Below, one piece after another: positions 1 to 11,438 of a stretch of 64,000 bases of DNA. The stretch lies in assembly GCA_033297075.1 (NCBI GenBank), contig MU858244.1, positions 1-64,000 of the forward strand, read 5' to 3'. A model generated the notes under the pieces. That model did not search any database and was not told the DNA's origin. It was given only the letters and a program-made list of their open reading frames with translations. A program made the translations under genes and the position numbers. How positions within the stretch are numbered: position 1 is the first letter of the stretch; the number at the start of each line of letters is the position of its first letter. Source of the DNA: Rhypophila decipiens. Its lineage: Eukaryota; Ascomycota; Sordariomycetes; Sordariales; Naviculisporaceae.

Positions 1-30
1 AATTGCAGAAGGTTCTGATAACTTCTGTAA

Positions 31-480
31 TTTGAGCTCCTTTTTAGGAACGGTTTGGCCGAGTGGTATGGTTCTTGGCGCTCGCCGTCACTTGACGGCG
101 ACGATTCGGATGGAAGCGATAGCTCTGAACGGAGTGGCGAGTCTGACAACAATACAGGACATGGTGGAGAGATACGTCGGGGTGCCGAATCCGCGGAAGA
201 GGCGAGAGATACAGCCACAGAACAAAGCGAACATTCTGGCCCCCATAAGCTGCGATTAAAAGATACAAGACAAGTGTTTAACGATATGGATGAAAGGGTT
301 GGCAATACGGGAAGATTCAGGAGAGGCGGGCGGGCTAGAAAAGGCAACCCGGCGACAGTCAGAATTGCCGACGAAGGAGAATTGGACGAGATGAACTATG
401 GACTCGAGGGATATCCTATATATATTTATAGTGCTAGTAGTGATGATTGGATAGGTAAAGATGAACTGTACCGAGACTAG
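31..480 (+). CDS. Possible 3' exon of an unknown acidic protein
   Basis: An open frame runs from just after a stop at 28-30 to a stop at 478-480. It has no ATG near its beginning, but a plausible 3' splice site (tttttag) ends at 47, so this may be the last exon of a gene that starts outside the window. The product would be about 140 residues. It is rich in Ser, Gly, Asp and Glu in the first half, with an Arg/Gly patch (GRFRRGGRARKG) in the middle. I recognise no family. It could equally be a chance open frame or a transposon relic. Confidence 0.25.
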   Translation, partial: FELLFRNGLAEWYGSWRSPSLDGDDSDGSDSSERSGESDNNTGHGGEIRRGAESAEEARDTATEQSEHSGPHKLRLKDTRQVFNDMDERVGNTGRFRRGGRARKGNPATVRIADEGELDEMNYGLEGYPIYIYSASSDDWIGKDELYRD

Positions 481-1020
481 TACTCGGTTTTTGGATATGG
501 ACATATTGTTATATAGCGAGCTTAGTAGGATATTAGTAGGAAATAAGGTGGTAGTAACTTCTTGTGATGCTAATTGTCATAGCGAATCGAAGGGGATTTC
601 GGTTATTTGGCTTAGCATAATATTGTATCGTAACCGAGGATCAGGCAGAAGGACGTGAAAAGCGTTTGCATAATACCAATCCTGAAAGGACAAGATTACG
701 TGCTTTATATGTTATTGTCGAAATGCGTCCTGTCCAATGAGACGCCGTGAACGTTGCTGCCGTGATATGTACATGTACATGTCTTGTCCCGCGATGACTC
801 ACGCCGGATCATGACTTCGTATGGGCACATGCGCTGTTATATTATACTTGGATATACAAATTCCACATCCCAGGCTGCCTGCTGGAAGGTTAGCTGGAGG
901 AAGCTGTTAATAATATGAAGTGCATCCGCTCAATAGAGGAACGGCGACACTCTGACAGGCCTTCCTTCATGCCCCAGATTAACTCAAATCACCGCCAAAT
1001 CTGCGCATGAAATACTGAGC
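481..1020. other. Intergenic, upstream of the methyltransferase
   Basis: No gene is visible. The only structure noted is a perfect ATGTAC-type palindrome at 767-780. The last 150 bases should hold the promoter of the gene starting at 1021. Confidence 0.5.
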
Positions 1021-1869
1021 ATGTCACAAAACATCTACGACACGCCCACCTTCTTCACCAACTATGCCAATCTCCCACGATCGAGGCATGGCCCTGACGG
1101 AGGTGCACCGGAATGGGCCAGACTGCAAACTCTCATCCCAAAGCAAATATCAGACACAGCCAAAGCACTCGATCTGGGCTGTGGGTTCGGGTGGTATTCC
1201 CGCTGGCTTGTCGACCAGCGAGGCTTCTTGTCCGTGACAGGGATCGATCTCTCCGAGAACATGCTCAACCGAGCCCGTGAAATCACCGATCCTGCCAAAT
1301 ATCCCGATATTACGTTCCAACAGGCAGATCTAGACGACCCGGCCTCACCGGTGCTATCGGGTATCGAGAGTAATAGCACTGAGCTGGTTCTGAGCGTCCT
1401 CTGTCTGCATTACCTCGTCAACATGAAGGACCTCGTCACACAAGTGCACCGCGTCCTCAAACCAGGAGGATCCTTTGTTGTCTCGATTGAACATCCCATA
1501 CGTACGGCACCTACGGAGCAGCGGGTCATCGAGATTCCCATATCAAGGACGACTGGATCTTACATATCCCAACCTGGTGGGAAAGGAGCAGAGAATACTG
1601 CTCCTAAGCGGCGGATCTGGCCATTGGACAATTATCAAGTCCAAGGTGTTCGTCAGCGGAACTGGCTGACCGACGGGGTCAGGATACAACATCGGACTGT
1701 TGCAACTTATATTAATACCTTCTTGGAGGCCGGGTTTGAGTTGACGGGATTCAACGAGTGGTGTCCTACGGAGGAAGAGCTCGAGGAACATCCTGAGTGG
1801 GTTGAGGAGTGCAAGAATGAGATGATAAAGCCCACGTTTTTGTTGATGAGTGTCAAGAAACGAACCTGA
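1021..1869 (+). CDS. Class I SAM-dependent methyltransferase
   Basis: Single-exon gene, 282 aa, starting at the first ATG of the frame. SAM-binding motif I is clear (DLGCGFGWYS, from residue 51), followed by the acidic loop at the end of beta-2 (VTGIDLSENM) and the post-I/motif III region ending in LKPGGSFVVSIEHP. This places it in the Methyltransf_11/UbiE-like group of small-molecule methyltransferases. The substrate cannot be read from the sequence. It lies at the left edge of the polyketide cluster beside an SDR and a second methyltransferase, so it may O-methylate the product or form a methyl ester. Its membership of the cluster is inferred from position only. Confidence 0.85.
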   Translation: MSQNIYDTPTFFTNYANLPRSRHGPDGGAPEWARLQTLIPKQISDTAKALDLGCGFGWYSRWLVDQRGFLSVTGIDLSENMLNRAREITDPAKYPDITFQQADLDDPASPVLSGIESNSTELVLSVLCLHYLVNMKDLVTQVHRVLKPGGSFVVSIEHPIRTAPTEQRVIEIPISRTTGSYISQPGGKGAENTAPKRRIWPLDNYQVQGVRQRNWLTDGVRIQHRTVATYINTFLEAGFELTGFNEWCPTEEELEEHPEWVEECKNEMIKPTFLLMSVKKRT

Positions 1870-2046
1870 CGAAAGGAGAACATCAGCACATTGAACTGCA
1901 TCTTCTCCAAGGCTGGAGGGTAAACCGGATAACGATGCTTGGATGAACTCTTCTATATATAGTTGACTACTTGCCACAATTAACCTTCATGTTGTGCCTG
2001 TTGGGATAGATACCAAAGTCCAACCCCATTGAACCAGCAAGAGTAA

Positions 2047-2893
2047 TTACCACTGAATCACGCCCCCATCAATATCCACAATCCCGCTCTTGGCCAAATC
2101 CCCATCCCTCTTGCCCTGCACAATCTCAACCAGCGCATCAGCAGGGTCCCTCGCCGGTCTGGCGCCACTGCTGAGCCGAACCTCGCGGCCCTCAGGACCC
2201 GTCAGGTTGCTGACACAATACCCCGGATTAAACGTACACACCTTCCACCCCAGCTCGGCATAATTAAACTTGTGGCAAGCAGCCATCATGTTCATAGCCG
2301 CCTTGCTCATGCGATACGTGTCGCCGCGAACACCCTTGTACTTGTCCTCGGGATCCAGACGAGTACCAATCGACCCTAGCGACGAAGAAACATGAATGAT
2401 ATACGGTCCTCCTGACATGGTAGATTTCTTGAGCAGCGGCTCGACGGCTTCGGTGAGAAGCATGGCGCCAAAGACGTTGGTTTCGAACGTCTCGCGCAGG
2501 TTGGTCAGCGTGTCGCAGGGCCGGGTGACTACGATGCCGGCATTGTTGATCAGCACGTCGAGCTTGCGGTAGGTGTTCTCGATTTGCTCTTTGGCGGAGT
2601 GGATGGACTTTTCGTCTGAGACGTCGAGTTGGACTACTGAGATGGTCCCCTTGAGTGGGCCCGCTGGGTGGGAGGTCGACTTGACTTCGGAGATGGCCTT
2701 TTCGCCCTTTTCGACGCTACGGGCTCCGAGGAGGATGTGGAAGTTCGGGGAAGCTTGTGAGAGGGCTACTACGGTCTCTAGACCGATGCCGCTGTTTGCA
2801 CCTGGGACGGGTTAGTGTCTGTTGACTTTCTTTTGTCATGGCTGATGGGAAGGACTTACCGGTGATGAGGATTATTGTCTTGTCTGATGCCAT
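2047..2893 (-). CDS. Short-chain dehydrogenase/reductase
   Basis: Two exons (2893-2860 and 2801-2047) joined across a 58-nt GTAAGT...CAG intron give 262 aa. The intron splits the Gly codon of the nucleotide-binding motif. The protein opens with the Rossmann motif TGANSGIG (residues 11-18). It has LINNAG, a Ser-rich catalytic segment (HVSSSLGS) and the catalytic pair Y174/K178 in YRMSK. It is a classical NAD(P)-dependent SDR acting on a carbonyl or alcohol; the substrate is unknown. It is divergent from the methyltransferase at 3607, and the shared 0.7-kb spacer carries a TCGG-N3-CCGA palindrome at 3303, which supports co-regulation with the cluster. Confidence 0.85.
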
Positions 2894-3302
2894 TTTGATG
2901 ATATTTGTGATGATGGAGATTGAAGTTGTTTTTTCTTGGTGTGTAAGATGGAGGATGAGTGTATTGTCTCGGAGTTGATGAGTTCAATGCTGTTGGTCGT
3001 TTGGATGCGCAAGTCGCTCTTCTATTTAATACTATTTCATCTGGAACTGGAGTTAACAAACATTGATGCATTCACAACGGTGTTCTTCAGCCCAGAGTCT
3101 AGCTCACACGGTGTTTAGCAACGGCCCGGAGATAGTGGGCTTTAGTGTTGTTTTTCCGTAATCCCCGGCCACTCAGGGGCTTTGTTCTGCGCCCGTCCGG
3201 TCAGGCATAACTGACAGCGCCAACAAGCACAAAAAGCGGCCGCCAGGGGTTACACTTGGCATTTCCGCTATACCGCAGTAGTAATAAAGTCTGCCGGCCC
3301 CG

Positions 3303-3313
3303 TCGGGTTCCGA
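3303..3313. promoter_or_regulatory. TCGG-N3-CCGA palindrome, candidate AflR-type operator
   Basis: The site TCGGGTTCCGA lies in the divergent promoter between the SDR (start 2893) and the methyltransferase (start 3607). It fits TCG(N5)CGA, the core of known AflR sites. Binding by the factor at 11439 is inferred. Confidence 0.5.
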
Positions 3314-3606
3314 CCGATGTTATTTCGGGCACGCAGGATGGCTAGAAAGGCGCTAGGCGATTGGTTCCGCTTCCGGCAACCGGGCGGGCCTTCCCGACAG
3401 CTCTCGGGCCTAGGTCCATTGTCGACCCCATGTTCATCAATGCCAAGTACAGGTATTTGCAGATAAAAACAATATCACTGCTCCCGTTCAAGAAGGTGCC
3501 AAAGTGCTCATCAGTACCGCATAAGACGTTAGACGGAATTAAGCTCGGACCTGACCTATCAACCACGATAGTCTAAAGGACCAGTCGACTGCCAGTGGCC
3601 GCAAGC

Positions 3607-4865
3607 ATGGTTCAAGTCAACGGTGAGCAGATGTAACCTGAATGCCTTGGAGAAAGTCTTGTTGACAATCACACAGAACCGTCAGATCCCTATGGTCTTA
3701 ACAGAGACCATTTGGCATCAATCCGGTGAGATTTTCACCCCGACTTCTCTCTAGATCAATTGCTGACCGTAACAATGCCTTAGTCTCAACCTGCAGAACT
3801 ATCTCTGGGGCGATTCGCTTGGCTACACAATCCATCCAGATATCAAAGAAGACCTAGGCCTGGTATCCCAGCCTGATAAGAAGCTCAGGATTGCCGACAT
3901 TGGCACAGGAACTGGGTAAGTGCCTTGGCTCCCGCCTTGTGTCTTTTATCCCATATCCTGACCGGATGTCGCAGAATCTGGATCATCAATCTTGCTCAGG
4001 AACTCGGCATTGGCAAGGAGACAGGAGCCAAGAGCAATATCCAGCTCGATGGCTTCGACATTGATATCGTCCAGTGTCCTCAACCCGAGTGGCTACCGGA
4101 CAACATCAAGTTCCACACATGGAATGCATTTGAAGAGCCAGAACCAGACATGGTCGGCCAGTATGATCTTGTCCACGTTCGTCTGTTCGGCATCAACGTA
4201 AAGAACCCCGAGCATGGAGTTGAAGTCATCTCCAACTTGAAAAAGCTGCTGAGTAAGTATTTTTTCAATCTTTTTGCACTGTAGTCGAATCGATGTGAGA
4301 ATATCGCTAACTGGTGTGTCAATAGAGCCCGGTGGATGGATTCAATGGGAGGAGGTGAGAAGCTCGGCAAGCAAAGTCCACAAGAGCAATCCGTCGGTCC
4401 AAGCACCAGCCACAGATGCTCTATTGGACTTTCTCCTCAGAGAGTCTCGAAAATACCGTGGCGGTGACGAGTGAGTACATATTGCTATGAGCCAAGTGAA
4501 AATGAAGTGGGCCTCGCTGATTTATTGATCTCTTTCATAGATGGTTCATAGGCACCGAATCCGTTTTCCAGAGTCAAGGCTTCGAGAAGGTCTGCCTCCG
4601 GGACCACCACGATCCGCCCATGCTGTGGCGGTACCTCTACGAGGTGTAGGTGATATTTCTTGGTTCGGATGTTGTCCCGAAAGTGAAAGCTGACGTTTCC
4701 GTTCATAGCTGGCTGCTCACCGTCGCAGAGTTCTCTCGAACCCAACTGAGGGGTACAGAGGCCGGCGCCGAGTATTCGGCCATGGTCATGAATGCCTGTG
4801 AGGAGGCCCGACAAGGTGCAGTGATTAAGCTTGGCAGGTTAGCTCTGATGGCCAAGCTGGCGTAA
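3607..4865 (+). CDS. LaeA-like (UMTA family) methyltransferase
   Basis: Seven exons (3607-3622, 3677-3725, 3784-3915, 3975-4252, 4326-4470, 4541-4645, 4709-4865) join in frame to 293 aa. The family hallmark at the N-terminus is present (LNLQNYLWGDSLGYTIHP). SAM motif I follows (RIADIGTGTGIW), then an acidic loop (LDGFDIDIVQCP) and LKPGGWIQWEE. Proteins of this type are related to the velvet partner LaeA, but many copies sit in clusters and modify the product. The two very short first exons make the 5' end the least certain part. Its location two genes from the AflS-like regulator suggests cluster membership. Whether it is a regulator or a tailoring enzyme cannot be decided here. Confidence 0.82.
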
Positions 4866-5964
4866 ATCATCCGACGGGCAGCGGCTGAACCGCAGATTGA
4901 GTTTGGAAGTTTGTCCGACATTGGTATATGCTGAGTAGCAGAAGGATGTATCTTTGAGAGAGCTGGCCAATAAAATCCCACATGCGGAAGGTATCATGTT
5001 CTTTCTCACTGTGGTTCTGAAAGGTACCACGGTTCCAAGTTCCGGGATTGTGACAAATCATGCTGCTGTATTTGATGGTGCCGAGCTCACTTCCGTGTGC
5101 AGCCTAGTACTGTAGTTCGAGAATATTTTCAGACTCGGAGCTTGCAGGTAGTTCTCGGCACACCGTCCACGATATTTGTGATGAAATGGCGGCTGAGTGA
5201 CCGGAAGCAAACATTCGGGGCTATGGATTCGTTCAAGCCTCGACACCCTCCGGTAACTTGTAATGTTGCCCTTTTTGACCACGATCGAGATTCAGGGTCG
5301 AGCCGTTTCCAGGCCCTGCAGCGCCCTGATTCGATTTCCAGGCAAGCTTTGGACTAAAGCTCTGGGCACCCACACCACAACGGGCTGCCTACTGCCAAGA
5401 GCATGCCGTGTTTGTTCCTACCCGCCCAACGCAAGTGCCAATACGGGATAGGTAGTGTGTGTGCGGCCGATATTGGACTGCATGTGTAGAGCACTGCGGT
5501 TTGCGCAGAACAAGATCGCCGATCGCTGTTGCCATGCAGCCCGGTCAAAGTCTCACTTGCACCGAGAATCCTTCGTATAACGGTCTCTTCCAGTCAAATC
5601 TCAGGAGGGCATTCTGTAAAAAGTCAAGCTAAACGAATTTCTTGGCGTTGGTTCCAAAGCGTGCGCATGTCCAGAGATGAGCCACACCGGATCCGCAAGA
5701 GCATGCTGACTGGAATTATTCTCGACAGACCGGTTGGCCATGTGGAAGCACCGATATCTTTACGGATTCTGCATCATCCTGCATCGTAATCAAGGTACAT
5801 AGATAAGAAACTTTGCGGTCGTCTTGGACACAAGGTGAAGTGTGTTCCTAAAACCTTGGCAATTCCGGGTTGAGTGAGAATGATCCAAGTGAGAAAGACC
5901 ATAGCATCCAATTGCCTCTAATAGAGCACTGGCCTTGATATTTCCGGAACTTACAGCCATCAGG
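4866..5964. other. Intergenic, 1.1 kb
   Basis: No coding signal on either strand was convincing: frames are short and show no family motif. The 3' half should contain the promoter of the AflS-like gene at 5965. No TCGG-N3-CCGA site was seen here. Confidence 0.5.
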
Positions 5965-7409
5965 ATGGATCGGAACGGCAGTAGCAGCCTGACCCACCTG
6001 GAAGGATACACAAACGAGCTTACAACGTCAGTCAAGGTACTCTCGGACCAGTTGCGAGATGCCGGCCTTCAAGGACGATCATCAGGGTCCCATACTCCAC
6101 CCACCGGCTCGGCAGCTCACTTGGCGATCTCCCCCGATGCGCCCTACGAGGTCCAGAAAGCAAGACGTGACGTGCTCACCAATATCAGACGACTACAAAG
6201 GCTGCTGATGGGACCGGATGACCTGATTCAGACTCTTGCCAGCCAGGTAAGGTATCCCTACAGTAAGATCATCAGCTCCTCCAACTGACGATTCGCTTAT
6301 AGACTCAGCTGCTAGCCTGCCTTCGCTGGTTAGCCGAGTTCCAGGTTCTGGCCTGTATCCCGCTCAACGACACGGTCCCGACCAAGGACATAGCCGACCT
6401 GACAGGCGTGCCCGAGACGGAACTATCACGCATCGTACGCATGACCTCGACGGTCGGCTTCCTGGCGGAGCCCCGGGAAGGGTACATCACCCATACGGCC
6501 CTGTCAGCACCGTACGTTACCGAGCTGAACTATCTTGACGCCGCCACGTTCCTGGCCGAAATTGCCGTGCCCGCATCGCTACAGATGGCGGCAGCGACGA
6601 CAGCCCAGGTCCAGAAAGACGACAAGACGGGAGAAGGTAGTAGTAGTGCCTACACACTAGCCTTTAACACGGGGAACCTCTCCTTCCAGTCAGCCTGCCA
6701 GCAACGCTCCAAACTTCAGCGCCAGTGGCCTGCATTCCTGCGATGCCTGGGAGATCGTGACGACAGTGTAGCCGAAGTTCTGAGCCGGCTCGACTGGCTG
6801 ACTCTTGGGAGTGCCTGCGTGGTCGACCTCTGCGCGCAGTCTACCGAGGCGGCGACTGTATTGGCCGATCAGTTTTCCGCGCTGCAATTTGTCGTCCAGC
6901 TACCTGTACCACCTGATGGAACAGAAAATGGATCCAGCACAGGCACGCATGGGGGCCGTATCAGCGTGCAGAGGCGAGTTCCGGGTTCGTTGCAGACGGT
7001 CAAGGATGCGGCGGTTTACATGCTCCGGACGCCTTCGCCGCCGTACTCGTACTCTCTGGGAAGCAGCCCGGATGATGGCCACCGCCACTTGGCTGAGCAT
7101 ATCCTGGCCGAATTGAGGGCACACTTGGGCGTCTTGCGTGCTAACGCAGCGGTGACGACCTTTGTGCTGGCATTGCGGCCCTTGCCAGAACCGGGGTCTG
7201 TCGGGATTGATGTCGAGACCACGGCCTGTGTACGGGATCTCTCCAAAATGCAGTTGACCAACGAGCGTGACATGCGGGTCGGGGAGGTGGTGCAGTTGGT
7301 CGACAGCGTGCAGGACGGTGTGGGCCGTCTGGTGGTGGTGAACAAGCTCCTGTCCCCGAACAGTGCAACGGTAGCGTTTGTTGTCAAGTATCATTTTGAT
7401 AGTTCCTAA
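5965..7409 (+). CDS. AflS/MdpA-like pathway co-regulator
   Basis: Two exons (5965-6246 and 6303-7409) give 462 aa. After a low-complexity N-terminus there is a helical segment. Next comes a winged-helix region resembling the dimerisation domain of plant-type O-methyltransferases (IPLNDTVPTKDIADLTGV...). The C-terminal half is divergent and has no clear SAM-binding motif. That layout and length match AflS (AflJ) and MdpA, which help the AflR-type factor activate clusters and are not proven methyltransferases. The AflR-like gene is the next gene on the same strand, 4 kb away. The ATG at 5965 was preferred; the frame is open further upstream without another convincing start. Confidence 0.82.
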
Positions 7410-10400
7410 TTCGTCTCGTTAAACCTGGTTATCGATAGCTTATCCGGAATGTCAATATCTCACTCAATCCTTGAATCATGCTACGATTTGGTAAGAGCCT
7501 GATCGGAGCCCATCTGGCCAGTCGTCAGATTCCAGATCGGGCCAGATAACTGCCAGTAATAAGCCACGAAAAAGTCAAAACAACTGAATTTACAGCCATT
7601 TACAGCCATTGTGGAGCCTTGTGGAGTAAAAGTCACTACAATCTGGTGACCATCTGGTGACTATCTGAAGGCCTTTGTACCTTTCTCCAAAAGTGGCTTT
7701 TTGTGGCTTTTTTCTCCAAAAACAGAGCCAAAACAGCGTAAAACTCACCATTCCCAGAACTCAGAAAAAGCTGAATTCCGGGACTGGCGACCGACCAGAT
7801 TAGAGGTACTTGTGCCACGCCCCACTTTTTCCAATTGTACCTATCTGGGCCAAATTCTATCTGGCCCAGATCATCCGATCTGGCTCTAAGCAACACTGTT
7901 GAGTTGTCAGCATTCGCAGGTACATAATCTCGCATCGACCTGCCCATAACGGGGAGTTTCTCCATGAACAGATATCTTACGCCTGTAAAAGTAGTGGATG
8001 GAATCCCCTGTCAATATACCCGTACATACCAAGTATTCTTTACGGGGTACGCCTTCGCTTTTCCTGCTTTGTCAGACGAAAGGAATCAATAGCGGCAGCT
8101 TACATACCGTCTTACCTAAGTAATACAACGTCAGCACTACCTGTCAGAGCGTATAACGCAGTAGGATCAAGCGATACATGCATGCTCGAACCATAAATTA
8201 CCATCATTTGGTACAAGTACAACATTGACATTGAGGTGAATGGGATTGGTAGGGCCTACTTACGAGCCAGCGCCTACACGTCCAGTGACACACTCAGTAG
8301 CTTGATTGGAACCTTACTCGCCCGACTCGGAGGGAAATTGTCCCAAGCTTACTTTCCTGTACACAATTTCCCGCAACCAACACCGTCCTTTTGTGTATCA
8401 TCTAGTGCTAGCATGCTACCCGGGCCGGACGGAATAGCTCTTCTTTGCGCGCATGCAAGTTTTATGTGGAACAACTCGGTCGAGTCTACAGGTGGACCGA
8501 TCTTCGTTTCGTTGCTAGAATGTGTTTTGAGGATTAGAAGGGCGGAGTGTTTCTCTGTCATGCTTCGGAAACCTCGGTGACGTTTCGCGGCCGAGATCCA
8601 TTTGTGTGACCGACCTGCCATTGCGTGTCCTCTTCTATCAGCATGTGTTTTGGATCCAAGACTCGACGATTCGGATTTGGATGCGAAAAATGCTTGATGA
8701 TGATTAGCGGCACGGAACCTATGGGCAGGACCCGCGCGGTGGCACAGAATCCCCAAGGATTATTGGTGACACGAATGGCGTATCCCGCAAGAGGACTCGA
8801 TGTACAATTTGTACGTTCGGTGCTAAACTCCACAGATACAGTACTGCATTTGCCCGGGTTGGCAAATCAGCCCAAGGCCTATTCACGGAATTCCATCAGC
8901 GCGGCGAACTTTTGTCTTGACGCCACCTACGCCGTTGACCTCCGTCACGTACCAAGTAGCCAGGTCTCGGCGCTGCTCACCGGCCCTTGATTGCATGGTG
9001 AGAAACCTAATCCGGTCCAGTCGACGCGATATCCATCAACTTCCTCTGTGGGCAATCGCAACTGTGGCCGGGGGATTTGTGGCACGGAGTGTCCGACTAG
9101 GGTTCTATCTTTCGGGCGAACCAAAGGATGCTTACTCTTGCAGCGGAAGTGCACGAGCAGCGGAAGAGGGCAGGGGAAAAATTCCGATGGCGGTTGGTTC
9201 TCACTGCGTATGTTCGGGGTTAGGTTAGTTGCCAGTTCCAGTGGTTGACACTGTTGCCTTGATGGGACGTCATTGGATAGGTCGCCAGTTGTGCGTATTC
9301 GTGGTAGGCCCTTGTGGAACTGAGGTCTTGTTAAAGTTGTCGTGGGGAGTCCCTTGGTGTAACGGGTAAGCGGACTGCAAAACAACGAGCGAAAACAAAA
9401 GGCAAAGGGTTGCGGTGACGGTAAACTCCGGGGACTTTCCTCACTTTTCCGTACACATGAGATGTATTCGTACCGTACGGAAGTACATGGAAGCCCCTTT
9501 CAGGCCATTGGTGCCTTGGGGTTCCCTGGTGGGGGTGTGGCACGGGAGGGGCCGTACCAGGGCTTTATTGAACCGCTATCTCTGTGTTTCCACATTGGGG
9601 AGATCTGAAAGATGGTGGCTGACCGTTGACTTGAGACCGGTGGATGGTCCATAGATTTCCTCTGTAGCAAGCGATAGCTTATTCTTCCCTGTTGAGGGAG
9701 CCCGTTGCTCTTGCTTCGCCCATTGAATTTTGAAGGTGGTGACCGGACGGGAGCTAAGTTCTTTAAGGCTTAGGGTGGGTCGGCATCGGCCGCCAAGAAT
9801 GCTTAGCCTCCAGTGATCTCCCGCTACGATGAAGGCATGAAGCCATCGTTTGTTTTCCTGGCTCGGGCCGCGTTCACTCTCACCAAACTTAGAAACCGAG
9901 TCTTGGCATGGGTTTTGATCGGACTTAAGACTAAAACCGGTCAAAAGTTCGCCATATTGAACGAGAGTGAACGTGAAGAACATGGGCCTGTTCTGTATCC
10001 AAGATCGGTATGTAGCGTATTTCAGGAGTGAAAGTAACAGCAATTACATAATTGTTAGTGTAAGAGCAGCTTCTTCCATACAGATACGTACACAAGCGAA
10101 TCCTCATCTCTTCCTTACAGCTTGTACGTGGATTTAAATTTCACTACGGAAAGAATCTGTATGTTCGGAAATGGAAATCCCTGACTGAAATGATTACAAA
10201 GCTGTAACCTTTTTTTAGCGATGAGGGTAACATGTGTGTACGTCCCCGTCACGAATTACGTGGCGTTCACAATGGAATACTCCCATTGAAGGATGACACT
10301 TTACAGCTCTTCGTGACAATGGGAGTAACAAATCTAAAGTCCGTTAAATTCGTGGGTTCTTGTTAAACGTGTCCTGCAATGCAATACTTGCACACCCTCT

Positions 10401-11438
10401 TTTTACCAATGAGGCCGATAACATGCACCTTGATAACACGAATACCGTATCGGCTGTTTTTTGGTTAATTGCGTCATAGTGCGTACAACCGAGGTCAGTG
10501 AGTTTGGTCTTCAAAGCGCTTTCCAAGGTGAGTGATAGAGTAAAGACTATCCGTACAGCTATGAAATAATCCGAGTAAAACGAGTATGACCATGGGAAGT
10601 TGCTCAGTGTGAGTGATGCTGAGTGCGAGCATTCACTCTATCTGAAATCAATGATTGGTGATATGAAGCTTATCTTTTGGGTACAGGGGAACGATTCTGT
10701 TTTGAGTCCAGTCAGGGAAAGAGTCGTCCTGCCAAGGAATCTGACTCGAAGATTTCACCTCCTTGCCTTCCTGGCGCCGACTGCTGTACGACATGAGCAG
10801 AAAAGGAAAGGCAGGCGGTTTCTGTCATAAACTGCGGGGACCATTGGCTATTTCGAAAAGGCGTTCTTTTGGAAAGAAACAAGCACACCCAGAACATGTA
10901 TTCCGTTAATCTTGTTTTCTAAGAACGCCATCAAGCCACAACCGGAGATGTACTCGGCTATGGAGGCTCAAAATGATGGATCGAGGGCGTATGGTACTGC
11001 ACATGGCACGTCCCGATACGTCCCGAGTCCACAGGTATATGCACGAGTGCGGTGCGGGCACCCCCTTGATTCCAGGCGTATGCGATCTGTAGGGCTCGTT
11101 TGTTTATCATTTGCGGGTTGAGCAATCGTGCTGGGGGAGTCCCGTTGTGCAGCCCCTGACGATTGCGCATGGCTCTTGATTCGGTCTCATGTTTTGGAAC
11201 TTTGGAAGGCAGAAGAACAATCCTCCGGAAACTGCCACATTACTTGACGCTACTTGGAATAGTTTAGGTGTTGAACCCCCACCTGAGCTAGAATGGCCTG
11301 TCCCTCGTGTCTTCCTGCTTAAACTGTTGGTAGTAACCGTTGCTGTACTGGACTATCAAGGTCCTTGTTTTTAGACAGGTGCAATCCGAAGTTGACTCTC
11401 GTTCTTTTGGAGAAGCGAAACAAACAAGGATCACCATT
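7410..11438. other. 4-kb non-coding stretch between the two regulators
   Basis: No intact gene is visible. All open frames are below about 155 codons, overlap each other on both strands and lack recognisable motifs. A MITE-like element occupies 7494-7887. The remainder looks like old, decayed transposon-derived DNA. Short dyads are scattered through it, for example CTCCCATTG near 10280 facing CAATGGGAG near 10317. The last few hundred bases should include the promoter of the AflR-like gene. Confidence 0.5.
7494..7887. mobile_element. MITE-like element with terminal inverted repeats
   Basis: A 394-bp segment begins AGAGCCTGATCGGAG and ends with the inverted counterpart, which on the other strand reads AGAGCCAGATCGGAT. 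The inverted similarity continues about 25 bp inward through ATCTGG/GGCC blocks. It is flanked by TA on the left and AA on the right, compatible with one decayed TA target duplication as in Tc1/mariner-derived MITEs. There is no coding capacity. Internal short direct repeats include two copies of TTTACAGCCA near 7590-7610. Confidence 0.6.

Noticed and set aside
9350..9400. tRNA-like start (TTGGTGTAACGGGTAAGC...ACTGCAAA)
   Set aside because: It resembles a D-arm and anticodon stem by chance; no T-arm with GGTTCGA and no acceptor stem pairing follow.
7410..11438. Repeat-induced point mutation (AT-rich RIP block) in the gene-free stretch
   Set aside because: Base composition by eye is close to the rest of the window and long TpA-rich tracts are absent; a RIP index calculation would be needed.
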